Part shown: positions 15,093-21,998 of the stretch, piece after piece
Layout: every line of letters starts with the position of its first letter
Numbering within the stretch: position 1 is the stretch's first letter
Assembly (NCBI GenBank): GCA_001464715.1
Contig: LNDT01000003.1
Coordinates: 1-36,819, forward strand
Direction: 5' to 3'
DNA: 36,819 bases
Source of the DNA: Bdellovibrionales bacterium Ga0074137
GTDB lineage: Bacteria; Bdellovibrionota; Bdellovibrionia; Bdellovibrionales; JAMPXM01
Notes under the pieces: model-generated
Told to the model about the DNA's origin: nothing
Databases searched by the model: none
What the model saw: only the letters and a program-made list of their open reading frames with translations
Program-made: the position numbers and the translations under genes

Positions 15093-16526
15093 ATGTTTGA
15101 TTCATTGAGTGAAAAGCTTCTCGGAAGCCTAAAAAAGCTGCGCGGCCAATCCAAGATTACTGAAGAGAACGTTCAAGACGCGATTCGAGAAATTCGAATG
15201 AGCCTCTTGGAAGCGGATGTAAATTTCAAGGTTGTCAAAAAATTCATCGATAGCGTTCGGGCAAAGGCCCTGGGCGCTGAGGTTTTAAACGGAGTTTCTC
15301 CGGGACAACAATTTGTCAAAATCGTCCATGAAGAACTGATTGCGGTTCTGGGGGGCGACGCGGTCGAGCTTGATTTGAAAGCTTCTGAGGGACGCCCGGC
15401 CGTTGTCATGATGGTCGGACTGCAAGGGGCCGGCAAAACGACGACGTCAGCTAAGCTCGCGCTATTTATTCGCCAAAAGTACAAGAAAAAACCCGGCCTC
15501 ATTCCGGCGGATGTTTATCGCCCCGCTGCGATCGATCAGTTGAAGACCCTTGGGACACAGCTGGGAATTCCTGTTTTTCCCTCTGAGATCAACGACAAAC
15601 CCGAGCAAATTCTTGAAAAAGCCTACGCATGGGCCCGTGAGAATATGGTCGAAGTCATGATTCTCGATACAGCCGGTCGATCGCAGATTGACGACCAGTT
15701 GATGGACGAGCTGGGACGACTTCAAGCTTTGGCTCGAAAGACGTCGGAGGTTCGCGAGATTCTTTTGGTCGCCGATGCCATGTTGGGACAGCAGTCAGTT
15801 TCTGTCGCCGAAGGTTTTCACGCCAAGCTTGGTCTTACTGGCCTTGTGCTCACGAAAGTCGACGGAGACGCGCGTGGTGGTGCGGCTCTTTCGATTCGTG
15901 AATCAACAGGGATTCCGGTCAAATTTTTGGGCGTCGGTGAAAAGACGGATGCGCTTGAAGTTTTTCATCCCGATCGTCTCGCGTCGCGAATTCTTGATAT
16001 GGGCGATGTTCTCTCGTTGGTCGAAAAAGCCCAAGAGCTTGTTGACGAAAAAACAGCGATGGCGTCGGCCAAAAAAATCGCCACGAAGCAGTTTACGGTT
16101 GAAGACTTTTTGGCACAGCTTCAGATGATGAAAAAAATGGGCGGGCTTGAGGGAATCCTCGGAATGCTGCCTGGTATGGGGCAGGCCATGAAACAGCTCA
16201 AAGATCAGGCAAAGCCCGACGACGAAATGAAGCGAATTGAAGCTATTATTCGCTCGATGACCAAAGCCGAGCGCCACGATCACCGGATTTTGAATGGATC
16301 ACGCCGAGCCCGAATCGCGAAAGGGTCTGGCACCCAGGTTTCTGAGGTGAATAAATTCATAAAGAGCTTCGAACAAAGCCAAAAAGCCATGCAGCAGATG
16401 ATGAAGATGGGAATGGGGGGCATGGGCGGAATGTTCGGCGGTGGTAAAAAAGGTGGCCCTCCGGGCGGATTCCCCGGTGGTTTTCCGGGCGGCGGCGGTG
16501 CCGGCAGAGGTCGGTTCCCATTTTAA
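15093..16526 (+). CDS. ffh: Signal recognition particle protein Ffh
   Basis: A 477-residue SRP GTPase that binds 4.5S RNA and targets nascent membrane proteins to FtsY and the translocon. The N domain begins MFDSLSEKLLGSLKKLRG; the G domain has GLQGAGKTTTSAKLA (G1), the DTAGRSQIDDQLMDEL G3 region and TKVDGDARGG (G4). The M domain has the MMKKMGGLEGILGMLPGMG finger and the RRARIAKGSG RNA-binding segment. The last 40 residues are an unusual Gly/Met/Pro/Phe-rich tail with GGFPGG repeats. The longer GTG frame from 15018 is rejected since Ffh proteins start at MFDSL. Transcription is probably from 15058-15086 without a leader. It is followed by rpsP after a 128-base spacer. Confidence 0.97.
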   Translation: MFDSLSEKLLGSLKKLRGQSKITEENVQDAIREIRMSLLEADVNFKVVKKFIDSVRAKALGAEVLNGVSPGQQFVKIVHEELIAVLGGDAVELDLKASEGRPAVVMMVGLQGAGKTTTSAKLALFIRQKYKKKPGLIPADVYRPAAIDQLKTLGTQLGIPVFPSEINDKPEQILEKAYAWARENMVEVMILDTAGRSQIDDQLMDELGRLQALARKTSEVREILLVADAMLGQQSVSVAEGFHAKLGLTGLVLTKVDGDARGGAALSIRESTGIPVKFLGVGEKTDALEVFHPDRLASRILDMGDVLSLVEKAQELVDEKTAMASAKKIATKQFTVEDFLAQLQMMKKMGGLEGILGMLPGMGQAMKQLKDQAKPDDEMKRIEAIIRSMTKAERHDHRILNGSRRARIAKGSGTQVSEVNKFIKSFEQSQKAMQQMMKMGMGGMGGMFGGGKKGGPPGGFPGGFPGGGGAGRGRFPF

Positions 16527-16527
16527 A

Positions 16528-16641
16528 CGGACTTAGGAACGGTAATTGAACTTGCCAAGTCCGCACGTTGAAAGTATCCGTTTCGTAACTAATTTCCGCC
16601 CATGAAAGTCGAAAGACTGTAGGCGGCCTGGCAATGCCGGG
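16528..16641 (+). promoter_or_regulatory. Structured rpsP leader region
   Basis: The spacer between ffh and rpsP contains three stems: CGGACTT (16528-16534) with AAGTCCG (16557-16563), starting 2 bases after the ffh stop; AGTC-GAAA-GACT (16607-16618), a GNRA-type loop; and CCTGGC (16627-16632) with GCCGGG (16636-16641), just before the rpsP ribosome site. None has a T-run. The arrangement could be a ribosomal-protein autoregulatory leader, but I do not recognise a known class. Confidence 0.3.
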
Positions 16642-16654
16642 GAATGGAGTTTTC

Positions 16655-16906
16655 GTGGTAGTTATTCGTCTTGCCCGTGGTGGCTCAAAAAAACGTCCTA
16701 AATACAGAATTACGGTCGCTGACTCGCGTCAGTGGGTAAAAGGTAAGTTTCTCGAGGTTATCGGAAACTTCAATCCCGCTCCTCGCGGTGCCGAGCAAAA
16801 GCTCGTTATCGACCTAGCTAAAGCGAATGCTTGGATTCAAAAAGGGGCCCAGCCCACCGAGCGCGTTAAATCTCTTTTGCGCATGGCCAACAAACCACAA
16901 GCATAG
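16655..16906 (+). CDS. rpsP: 30S ribosomal protein S16
   Basis: An 83-residue S16 protein, the usual length, a small-subunit assembly protein. VVIRLARGGSKKRPKYRITVAD at the N-terminus and FLEVIGNFNPAP after it are the classic S16 signatures. The start is GTG 16655, with ATGGAG at 16644-16649 as ribosome site; the ATG at 16634 would add seven residues not found in S16 and overlap the upstream hairpin. It is the first gene of the rpsP-khpA-rimM-trmD-methylase-rplS group. Confidence 0.96.
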   Translation: MVVIRLARGGSKKRPKYRITVADSRQWVKGKFLEVIGNFNPAPRGAEQKLVIDLAKANAWIQKGAQPTERVKSLLRMANKPQA

Positions 16907-16930
16907 TTCAATTAAGGCCAGGAGGGTTTT

Positions 16931-17182
16931 ATGGCTTCTGATTTTTCCAATCTCCGCGATCTCATCGAGTTTATGTCGAAAGCACTTGTCGACTTTCCCG
17001 ATGATGTTGACGTGAAGGAAGTTGTTCACGAACAGACGACAAAGTTCGAGCTTCGCGTGAACAAACAAGATCTCGGCAAAGTGATCGGAAAACAAGGTCG
17101 CACAGCCCGCTCGCTTCGGACAATTTTGATGGCAGCCAGTACTAAGCTCGATCGCCGCTCTGTTCTCGATATCATCGAGTAG
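16931..17182 (+). CDS. khpA: KH-domain RNA-binding protein KhpA
   Basis: An 83-residue single KH domain protein of the YlqC/KhpA family, normally sited right after rpsP. The KH nucleic-acid loop is GKVIGKQGRTARSLRTIL (G-x-x-G form). KhpA usually pairs with KhpB/Jag and acts in post-transcriptional control and cell elongation in some bacteria. AGGAGGG just before ATG (16920-16926) predicts strong translation. It is followed by a strong terminator hairpin at 17219, within the operon. Confidence 0.93.
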   Translation: MASDFSNLRDLIEFMSKALVDFPDDVDVKEVVHEQTTKFELRVNKQDLGKVIGKQGRTARSLRTILMAASTKLDRRSVLDIIE

Positions 17183-17218
17183 AGTTTTTCTCGGATCGTG
17201 TTTTATAGGTCAAATGGG

Positions 17219-17250
17219 GGGCAAGCTGACGGCTTGCCCTTTTTAATTTT
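17219..17250 (+). terminator. Intrinsic terminator or attenuator between khpA and rimM
   Basis: GGGCAAGC (17219-17226) pairs perfectly with GCTTGCCC (17232-17239) around a TGACG loop, followed directly by TTTTTAATTTT. It is a textbook intrinsic terminator located inside the ribosomal operon, so it should reduce or control read-through from rpsP-khpA into rimM-trmD-rplS. Confidence 0.85.
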
Positions 17251-17274
17251 CGAACTGCAGGCAAGGGACAATAC

Positions 17275-18132
17275 ATGGCAAACACGAAAGCCAAAAATAA
17301 AACTAGTCCAACGACAAAACCAGAAGCGAGCGACCGCGCGCCGAGTAACTCATCCGACGGATCGGTCGACGAGAACTTCCGAGTCGTCGGTCGTGTTAAA
17401 GACGCTCACGGTCTCAAGGGTGAACTTTGGGTTGTGCTTTTCGCAGGCCAAGCTGATTGGCTTCAAAGCATGAAAGACGAGGGCCTGTTCCGATTGTCAA
17501 AAAAGGAATCTTTGGCGGGTTTAGAGATCTCGGATCTCAAATCATTTTCTTTAAAAGGGGCGCGGGCTCACAAAAATGGAGTCATTCTTCAATCGACGGA
17601 AATCAAAGATCGAACAGCGGCCGAAGGGTTCAAAGGCTTTTTTCTTACGATCCCGGAATCGTTCCTCATCGCGGAAGACGGGGAATCATATTTTTTGAGC
17701 GAGATCGAGGGATTTGGTGTTCTTGAAGACAAACGAGAGATTGGAGCCATCGTAGGCTTTTCTCACAACGGCGCTCAAGATCTACTTCAAGTGTCGCTGG
17801 TTAAGGGAACTCGCAGTGGCGTCAAAGCCAAGGACATTATCGAAATTCCATTTGTTGAAGAGTTCGTCGTTGAAGTGGATGACGAGGGAAAAGTTATTCA
17901 CGTCGAACTGCCAGAGGGTCTGATTGAGGTTCAGTTGGGTCTTGATAAAAAAGAAGAGCCCGACGACGAAAGCTCGGACGGTGATAAGGACGGCGACACT
18001 GATGACGATGCCGCTGACGATTCAGAAAACGATTCAGAAGATGATTCAGAGGACGGCTCCGAAGACGATGAGGATGAATCAGACGACGAGACCGAAAAGG
18101 ATTCTGAGTCGGGTGCGCGGAGACTGCATTAG
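17275..18132 (+). CDS. rimM: Ribosome maturation factor RimM with acidic C-terminal tail
   Basis: A 285-residue protein, well above the usual 165-185. The RimM core starts after a 35-residue polar N-terminal extension with FRVVGRVKDAHGLKGELWVV (the G-x-H-G-x-x-G motif) and ends with the PRC-barrel part (SEIEGFGVLEDKREIGAIVGF, then EIPFVEEFVVEVD and HVELPEGLIE). RimM binds S19 and helps 30S head maturation. From about residue 224 to the end the protein is nearly all Asp, Glu and Ser, partly encoded by a 12-bp tandem repeat (18019-18066), ending ARRLH. Start ATG 17275 has AAGGGA upstream. Only 3 bases separate its stop from trmD, so they are translationally coupled. Confidence 0.93.
   Translation: MANTKAKNKTSPTTKPEASDRAPSNSSDGSVDENFRVVGRVKDAHGLKGELWVVLFAGQADWLQSMKDEGLFRLSKKESLAGLEISDLKSFSLKGARAHKNGVILQSTEIKDRTAAEGFKGFFLTIPESFLIAEDGESYFLSEIEGFGVLEDKREIGAIVGFSHNGAQDLLQVSLVKGTRSGVKAKDIIEIPFVEEFVVEVDDEGKVIHVELPEGLIEVQLGLDKKEEPDDESSDGDKDGDTDDDAADDSENDSEDDSEDGSEDDEDESDDETEKDSESGARRLH
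18019..18066 (+). repeat. 12-bp tandem repeat inside rimM
   Basis: Four 12-bp units with the pattern GAT TCA GAA GAT (18019-18030, 18031-18042, 18043-18054, 18055-18066) encode DSEN, DSED, DSED and GSED in frame. The first three differ at one to three bases, the last is more diverged. Expansion or contraction would change tail length by four residues without shifting frame. Confidence 0.75.
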
Positions 18133-18135
18133 GTC

Positions 18136-19080
18136 GTGAAGATTCAAGTGGTCACACTTTTTCCCGATGTCCTTCGCCAGTCGCTCTCTTACGGAGTGAT
18201 CGGACAGGCATTGAAAGAAGAGAAGTGGGCTCTTGAAACTATCAACCCGCGCGAATTCACAAACGACAACCATCACACGGTCGACGATCGGGTCTTTGGC
18301 GGAAGCGATGGGATGTTGATGCTGGCAGAACCGCTGGCGTTGGCCGTGGAAAAACTTAAAGAGTCTGCAACAGTATCGGCAACAGCGGTATCGGAAAAAT
18401 CGGTACAGAGCCTGCCATCGCCACGGGTTGTCCATCTCTCTCCTCGAGGCCGAAAGTTCACAGATTCTGTGGCTCGCGAGTGGGCTCGCGAGTGGCTCAC
18501 CGACCAACGTTCGCTACTTTTGGTCGCAACGAGGTACGCCGGTGCGGACGCTAGATTCATTGAAAGTTTTTGTGATGATGAAATTTCCATCGGAGACTTT
18601 GTCGTTAGCGGTGGGGATGGACCTGCAGCCCTTGTGATTGACGCCGTACTCAGACATCTTCCGGGCATTCTGGGGAATGAAAAGTCGGCCATGAATGACA
18701 GTTTTTCGGATTTAATTTTTGAAAGCGCTCAGTACACAAGACCTCGTCAGTGGCGAAATGTAGATGTCCCAAACATCCTATTGGGAGGAGATCCGGCTTT
18801 AATTTCTGACTGGCAATTCCTGGAAGCACTTCATAAGACGATTGTACGAAGACCAGATATTGTTCGAGAGGCCCAAGAAGACTTTCGAAAAAAGTTAGAG
18901 GCGCGCCTTTTAGAGATTTCTCAGCGTGTCGAGCGAGAGACCCGAATGCGCGTGGGTAGGTCCGATCAGAATGCAAGATCGCTGGCGCTGATCGATCTTC
19001 AAACACAGCTCAATGTAACAAAAGAAGCCTGGGAAAATCTAAAATCGAGTGGCTTTGGCATCGTCCGAGGTAAAGCGTGA
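18136..19080 (+). CDS. trmD: tRNA (guanine37-N1)-methyltransferase TrmD, divergent
   Basis: A 314-residue SPOUT methylase, longer than the usual ~240-255 because of an insert near residues 72-96 and a helical C-terminal extension. The start KIQVVTLFPDVL, the TVDDRVFGGSDGMLM segment, HLSPRGRKF, SIGDFVVSGGDGPAALVIDAVLRHLPGILG and NDSF...YTRP are TrmD features, with the catalytic Arg and Asp positions retained. Two conserved sites differ: RYAGADAR (133-140) where TrmD has RYEG-x-DER, and GGDGP where GGELP is usual. TrmD makes m1G37 in tRNA to prevent +1 frameshifting. Start GTG 18136; the stop overlaps the next gene's GTG start. Confidence 0.9.
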   Translation: MKIQVVTLFPDVLRQSLSYGVIGQALKEEKWALETINPREFTNDNHHTVDDRVFGGSDGMLMLAEPLALAVEKLKESATVSATAVSEKSVQSLPSPRVVHLSPRGRKFTDSVAREWAREWLTDQRSLLLVATRYAGADARFIESFCDDEISIGDFVVSGGDGPAALVIDAVLRHLPGILGNEKSAMNDSFSDLIFESAQYTRPRQWRNVDVPNILLGGDPALISDWQFLEALHKTIVRRPDIVREAQEDFRKKLEARLLEISQRVERETRMRVGRSDQNARSLALIDLQTQLNVTKEAWENLKSSGFGIVRGKA

Positions 19081-19658
19081 AAATAGCGCTGGGTCTTGTT
19101 CATTATCCGATTCACGACCGTCACGGAAAAGTCGTAGCGACCAATGTGACCAATCTCGATGTTCACGATATCGCCCGAGCGTCTCGCGTCTTCGGGATTT
19201 CAAAGTACTACATTATTCATCCGATGCCAGATCAGCGCTCGTTCGTCGCTCGCATGCTTGATCATTGGCGGACCGGAGATGGCGCTCAATATAATCCCAT
19301 GCGAAAGACCGCACTCACAATGGTCGACACGGCCGAATCGCTTGAAGCGGCCATTGCGGACTGGAATCGGATCGAGGAACGAAACGACCGCCCCCTCATT
19401 GTCTCGACACATGCCCGGGCACTGGATGGCGTACCTATGATCACATACCGGGATATGAGGGCGAGAATCGAGGCTGCGGGCCCGGAGGAAAGGCTCTTTT
19501 TGATCTTCGGGACGGGGTTTGGCCTCACGAACGAATTTATGAGGGGCTGCGACCTTCTTTTGGAGCCTGTTCGAGGCGCTCCTCCCGACGATTATCGCCA
19601 TCTTTCCGTGCGATCTGCGGTTAGCATCATTCTTGACCGTTTGCGCGGGGCATGGTAG
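19077..19658 (+). CDS. SPOUT-type RNA methyltransferase, PF09936 family
   Basis: A 193-residue protein whose whole length matches the Methyltrn_RNA_4 (PF09936) pattern: [32 protein letters not shown] at the start, YYIIHPM, the LDHW and YNPMRKTAL block, and a C-terminal knot [12 protein letters not shown] ... LEPVRG ... [17 protein letters not shown]. These are predicted SAM-dependent RNA methylases often found beside trmD; the substrate is not established as far as I know. It starts with GTG at 19077, overlapping the trmD TGA by 4 bases, which is tight coupling. Next comes rplS 41 bases later. Two SPOUT enzymes side by side may share or divide tRNA targets. Confidence 0.88.
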   Translation: MKIALGLVHYPIHDRHGKVVATNVTNLDVHDIARASRVFGISKYYIIHPMPDQRSFVARMLDHWRTGDGAQYNPMRKTALTMVDTAESLEAAIADWNRIEERNDRPLIVSTHARALDGVPMITYRDMRARIEAAGPEERLFLIFGTGFGLTNEFMRGCDLLLEPVRGAPPDDYRHLSVRSAVSIILDRLRGAW

Positions 19659-19699
19659 CTTCAGCCCCTCACAGTAAAAGAAGACCAGGCGGTAGTAGA

Positions 19700-20251
19700 A
19701 TGGCAAAAAAAGCAGCAGCTAAAAAGTCTCCCAAAGCCGGCGCAAAAGCAGCGTCAAAATCGAAGTCCGCAGCAAAGTCTTCAGCGAAATCTGAGACTGC
19801 GAAAACTCCAAAGAAAGCGAAAGCTGCGAAGCCTGTTGGTGAAACAGATTTGGTTCGTCGTGTGAGCGCAAAAAAGACCGCGGTTAATTCTAAAGTCGGC
19901 GACTTCGGAGCTGGCGACACAGTCGGCGTCTACGTGAAAGTTCGCGAAGGCGACAAAGAGCGCGTTCAGCTGTACAAAGGTGTTTGCATTAAAATTCAAG
20001 GTGAAGGCGCGACTCGCACGTTCACTGTTCGAAAAATTTCTGCCGGCGTGGGCGTTGAAAGAACATTTCCCTTCCGCAGTCCCTCGGTCGACCGAGTTGA
20101 AGTTATCGCTCGCGGAAAAGTTCGTCGCGCGAAACTCTACTTCCTGCGAGACCTCAAAGGAAAAGCAGCTCGTTTGACGACAGAAATGGTCGGTCTTGTG
20201 GACTCGTCGATTCCTGTTGAAACGGCTGAAACAGCACCTGTTGCGGAGTAA
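19700..20251 (+). CDS. rplS: 50S ribosomal protein L19 with basic Lys/Ala N-terminal extension
   Basis: A 183-residue protein whose C-terminal ~120 residues are L19: [24 protein letters not shown], then [23 protein letters not shown], and [24 protein letters not shown]19 sits at the 30S-50S interface. The first ~45 residues are a Lys/Ala/Ser-rich stretch starting [14 protein letters not shown] that resembles bacterial histone H1-like tails and is absent from typical L19 (about 115 residues). Start ATG 19700 is supported by AGGCGG just upstream; an in-frame GTG at 19652 overlaps the previous gene and is less likely. A strong terminator at 20300 ends the operon. Confidence 0.95.
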   Translation: MAKKAAAKKSPKAGAKAASKSKSAAKSSAKSETAKTPKKAKAAKPVGETDLVRRVSAKKTAVNSKVGDFGAGDTVGVYVKVREGDKERVQLYKGVCIKIQGEGATRTFTVRKISAGVGVERTFPFRSPSVDRVEVIARGKVRRAKLYFLRDLKGKAARLTTEMVGLVDSSIPVETAETAPVAE

Positions 20252-20299
20252 TTCGTGGCTTGAGGTCCGAGCCAAGCGGGCCGGGTGAAAGTAAATGAG

Positions 20300-20324
20300 C
20301 CGATCCCTAGGGATCGGTTTTTTT
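20300..20324 (+). terminator. Intrinsic terminator after rplS
   Basis: CCGATCCC (20300-20307) and GGGATCGG (20310-20317) form an 8-bp perfect stem (an 18-base palindrome) followed by seven T. It lies 49 bases after the rplS stop and before rnhB. Confidence 0.93.
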
Positions 20325-20416
20325 ACGTCTTAATTTTTTGGAGACTTCAGGTTTTGGCTCCTGATTGGGCGCGTAATTGCGTGCCGTGGATCAAATCCCA
20401 TCGCAGACTTTGCGCA

Positions 20417-21121
20417 ATGAAAAGCACCTCGGATTCACCAGCGTTTGAAGTTTTCGATTGGCAAGCCCTCGGACCCGAACCTGTCATTGGCGTGGACGAA
20501 GTTGGTCGCGGCTGCCTGGCGGGCCCGGTTTATGCGGCAGCAGCCATCGTACCGCGAGACCAGGTAGCGGCCCTTCTACAAATGGGTGTGACGGACTCAA
20601 AACTTCTCTCCAGCACAAAACGCGAAAAACTTGCGATCGAAATTAGAGCTAGATGTCATGTCGCTCTTGGTTTCGCGACCGCTGAAGAAATTGACGAGAT
20701 CAATATTCTGCAGGCCAGTTTTCTTGCCATGCGACGCGCATTGATTGGCCTAGATGACCAATGGGTATCGGCAGGCATTGGTGCGAGGTTCGGACCAACC
20801 ACGGCGCATTTTTTGGTTGATGGCCATATGAAGATTCCCATGCTGCGTTCGCCGGTTGCATGTTCTCACTGGAGTGACGTCCCGCAGACGACGTTAATCA
20901 AAGGTGATTTGCGCGCGCTTCCGATTGCAGCGGCCTCGATCGTCGCGAAAGTGACAAGAGACCAGTGGATGACGGAAGCCGCTTTGGAGTATCCAGGCTA
21001 TGGCTTCGAAAAACACAAAGGGTACGCGGCCCCCATTCATAGAAAAGCCATCGAAGAGCAGGGTCCTACAAGAATCCATCGAAAAACATTTGGTGGGGTT
21101 CGCGAATTTCTCGGACGATGA
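20417..21121 (+). CDS. rnhB: Ribonuclease HII
   Basis: A 234-residue RNase HII, which cuts RNA strands in RNA-DNA hybrids and removes single ribonucleotides from DNA. Catalytic acidic residues are visible: Asp27-Glu28 in VIGVDEVGRGCLAGPV, the DSK motif (VTDSKLLS), the Asp of FLVDGHMKIP and that of QWMTEAAL's preceding KVTRDQ. IKGDLRALPIAAASIVAKVTRD and YGFEKHKGYA are family signatures. The insert around residues 113-128 is somewhat longer than usual. The frame is open from 20285 but that part overlaps the terminator, so ATG 20417 is taken; no clear ribosome site is seen. Confidence 0.95.
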   Translation: MKSTSDSPAFEVFDWQALGPEPVIGVDEVGRGCLAGPVYAAAAIVPRDQVAALLQMGVTDSKLLSSTKREKLAIEIRARCHVALGFATAEEIDEINILQASFLAMRRALIGLDDQWVSAGIGARFGPTTAHFLVDGHMKIPMLRSPVACSHWSDVPQTTLIKGDLRALPIAAASIVAKVTRDQWMTEAALEYPGYGFEKHKGYAAPIHRKAIEEQGPTRIHRKTFGGVREFLGR

Positions 21122-21155
21122 AACGGGCGCGTCGCCAAATTCTGCAATCGTAAAA

Positions 21156-21476
21156 ATGAGCCGCGGATCTGCGAACGAGGCGAGCGCTAGAGAGTGGCTA
21201 AAGAGGCGAGGGGACCATGTTCTGCTTTGCCGGTTTGATACTCCGTTTGCTGAGGTCGACATACTGGCACTGCGGCCTTCGGGTTGCCTTCTACTTTGTG
21301 AAGTGAAGTCGAGTTTCTGGCCCGACGGAGCGGCCCTGGGGCTTGGGCCGAGACAACGTCTTCGACTCTCGCGAGCAGCGGCATGGATTTCCAGTGAGAC
21401 AAATCGCGATGTTGAAATCGTACTTTTGGGCCCGTCGACACAGAGCGGCCATTTTGACGAAGTCCCGATCTTTTGA
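21156..21476 (+). CDS. YraN/UPF0102-like protein (PD-(D/E)XK fold)
   Basis: A 106-residue protein with the UPF0102 layout: GSANEASAREWLKRRGDHVLL (helix with conserved Glu), then FAEVDILAL and CLLLCEVKSSFW, which together give the E-V-D-x(n)-E-V-K signature of the PD-(D/E)XK nuclease fold, followed by RQRLRLSRAAAWI. In most genomes yraN follows rnhB, as here. Function unproven; it is likely cytoplasmic. The frame runs back to 21000 inside rnhB; ATG 21156 is the first in-frame ATG after the rnhB stop, without an obvious Shine-Dalgarno, so the start is uncertain. Confidence 0.75.
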   Translation: MSRGSANEASAREWLKRRGDHVLLCRFDTPFAEVDILALRPSGCLLLCEVKSSFWPDGAALGLGPRQRLRLSRAAAWISSETNRDVEIVLLGPSTQSGHFDEVPIF

Positions 21477-21503
21477 CAGACGCCGGTGAATGAGGGCTAA
21501 ACT
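21473..21503 (+). promoter_or_regulatory. Promoter placed for a leaderless transcript of the 21,510 gene
   Basis: TTGACA (21473-21478, perfect) and TAAACT (21498-21503, 4 of 6) are 19 bases apart. The -10 ends 6 bases before ATG 21510, so a start 7 bases from its last base falls on the A of the ATG. The -35 overlaps the stop codon of the YraN-like gene. Confidence 0.5.
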
Positions 21504-21509
21504 GTCAGG

Positions 21510-21998
21510 ATGCAGATCGCGCCGAAAACAAATCCCAAATTCGTTACAAACCCGACTCGTAAGGGTCTCCTTTTGAAATCAAAAGTAACCCGGTTGATGG
21601 TAGGCCTTTCGATGATGGCCGCAGTGTCTGGTGTGAGCGCTCCGGAGCAGGCCTCTGCGGAACCGATGCGAGATTTTGTAATGAGCGCAAGCTATGGCGT
21701 TCTTGCTGGGACGCTTGTGGGTGCGGCGACGTTGGCGTTCTCTGATAAGCCTGGCGACAATTTGAACAAGGTGGCCCGCGGCGCTTCGCTGGGTCTTTAT
21801 GCGGGCATCTTGCTTGGACTTTATGTCGTCTACGGGGTTCCGAACCAAGAAGAAGCTGCGATCCGTGATCAATTGGGTGAGGCGAAGCCGTCAGATCGTC
21901 CGGCCTATGAGCCTCCAAGACTTTTGGTGGCGCCACTACTCTCAGACCGCGGAACGCTTCACGGTGGGGAAGTTTCCTACCAAGTTTTGCGATTTTAG
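21510..21998 (+). CDS. Small membrane protein of unknown function
   Basis: A 162-residue protein. Residues about 27-51 form a hydrophobic signal or anchor segment ending SAPEQASAE, and residues 58-110 hold two hydrophobic stretches rich in small residues (YGVLAGTLVGAATLAF and GASLGLYAGILLGLYVVYG) joined by a short loop, like glycine-zipper membrane proteins. The C-terminal 50 residues are polar and proline-containing. No family is recognised. There is no ribosome site at a normal distance (AGG touches the ATG) and a promoter geometry fitting a leaderless message is present. The last 4 bases overlap the 3' end of convergent lptD. Confidence 0.55.
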   Translation: MQIAPKTNPKFVTNPTRKGLLLKSKVTRLMVGLSMMAAVSGVSAPEQASAEPMRDFVMSASYGVLAGTLVGAATLAFSDKPGDNLNKVARGASLGLYAGILLGLYVVYGVPNQEEAAIRDQLGEAKPSDRPAYEPPRLLVAPLLSDRGTLHGGEVSYQVLRF

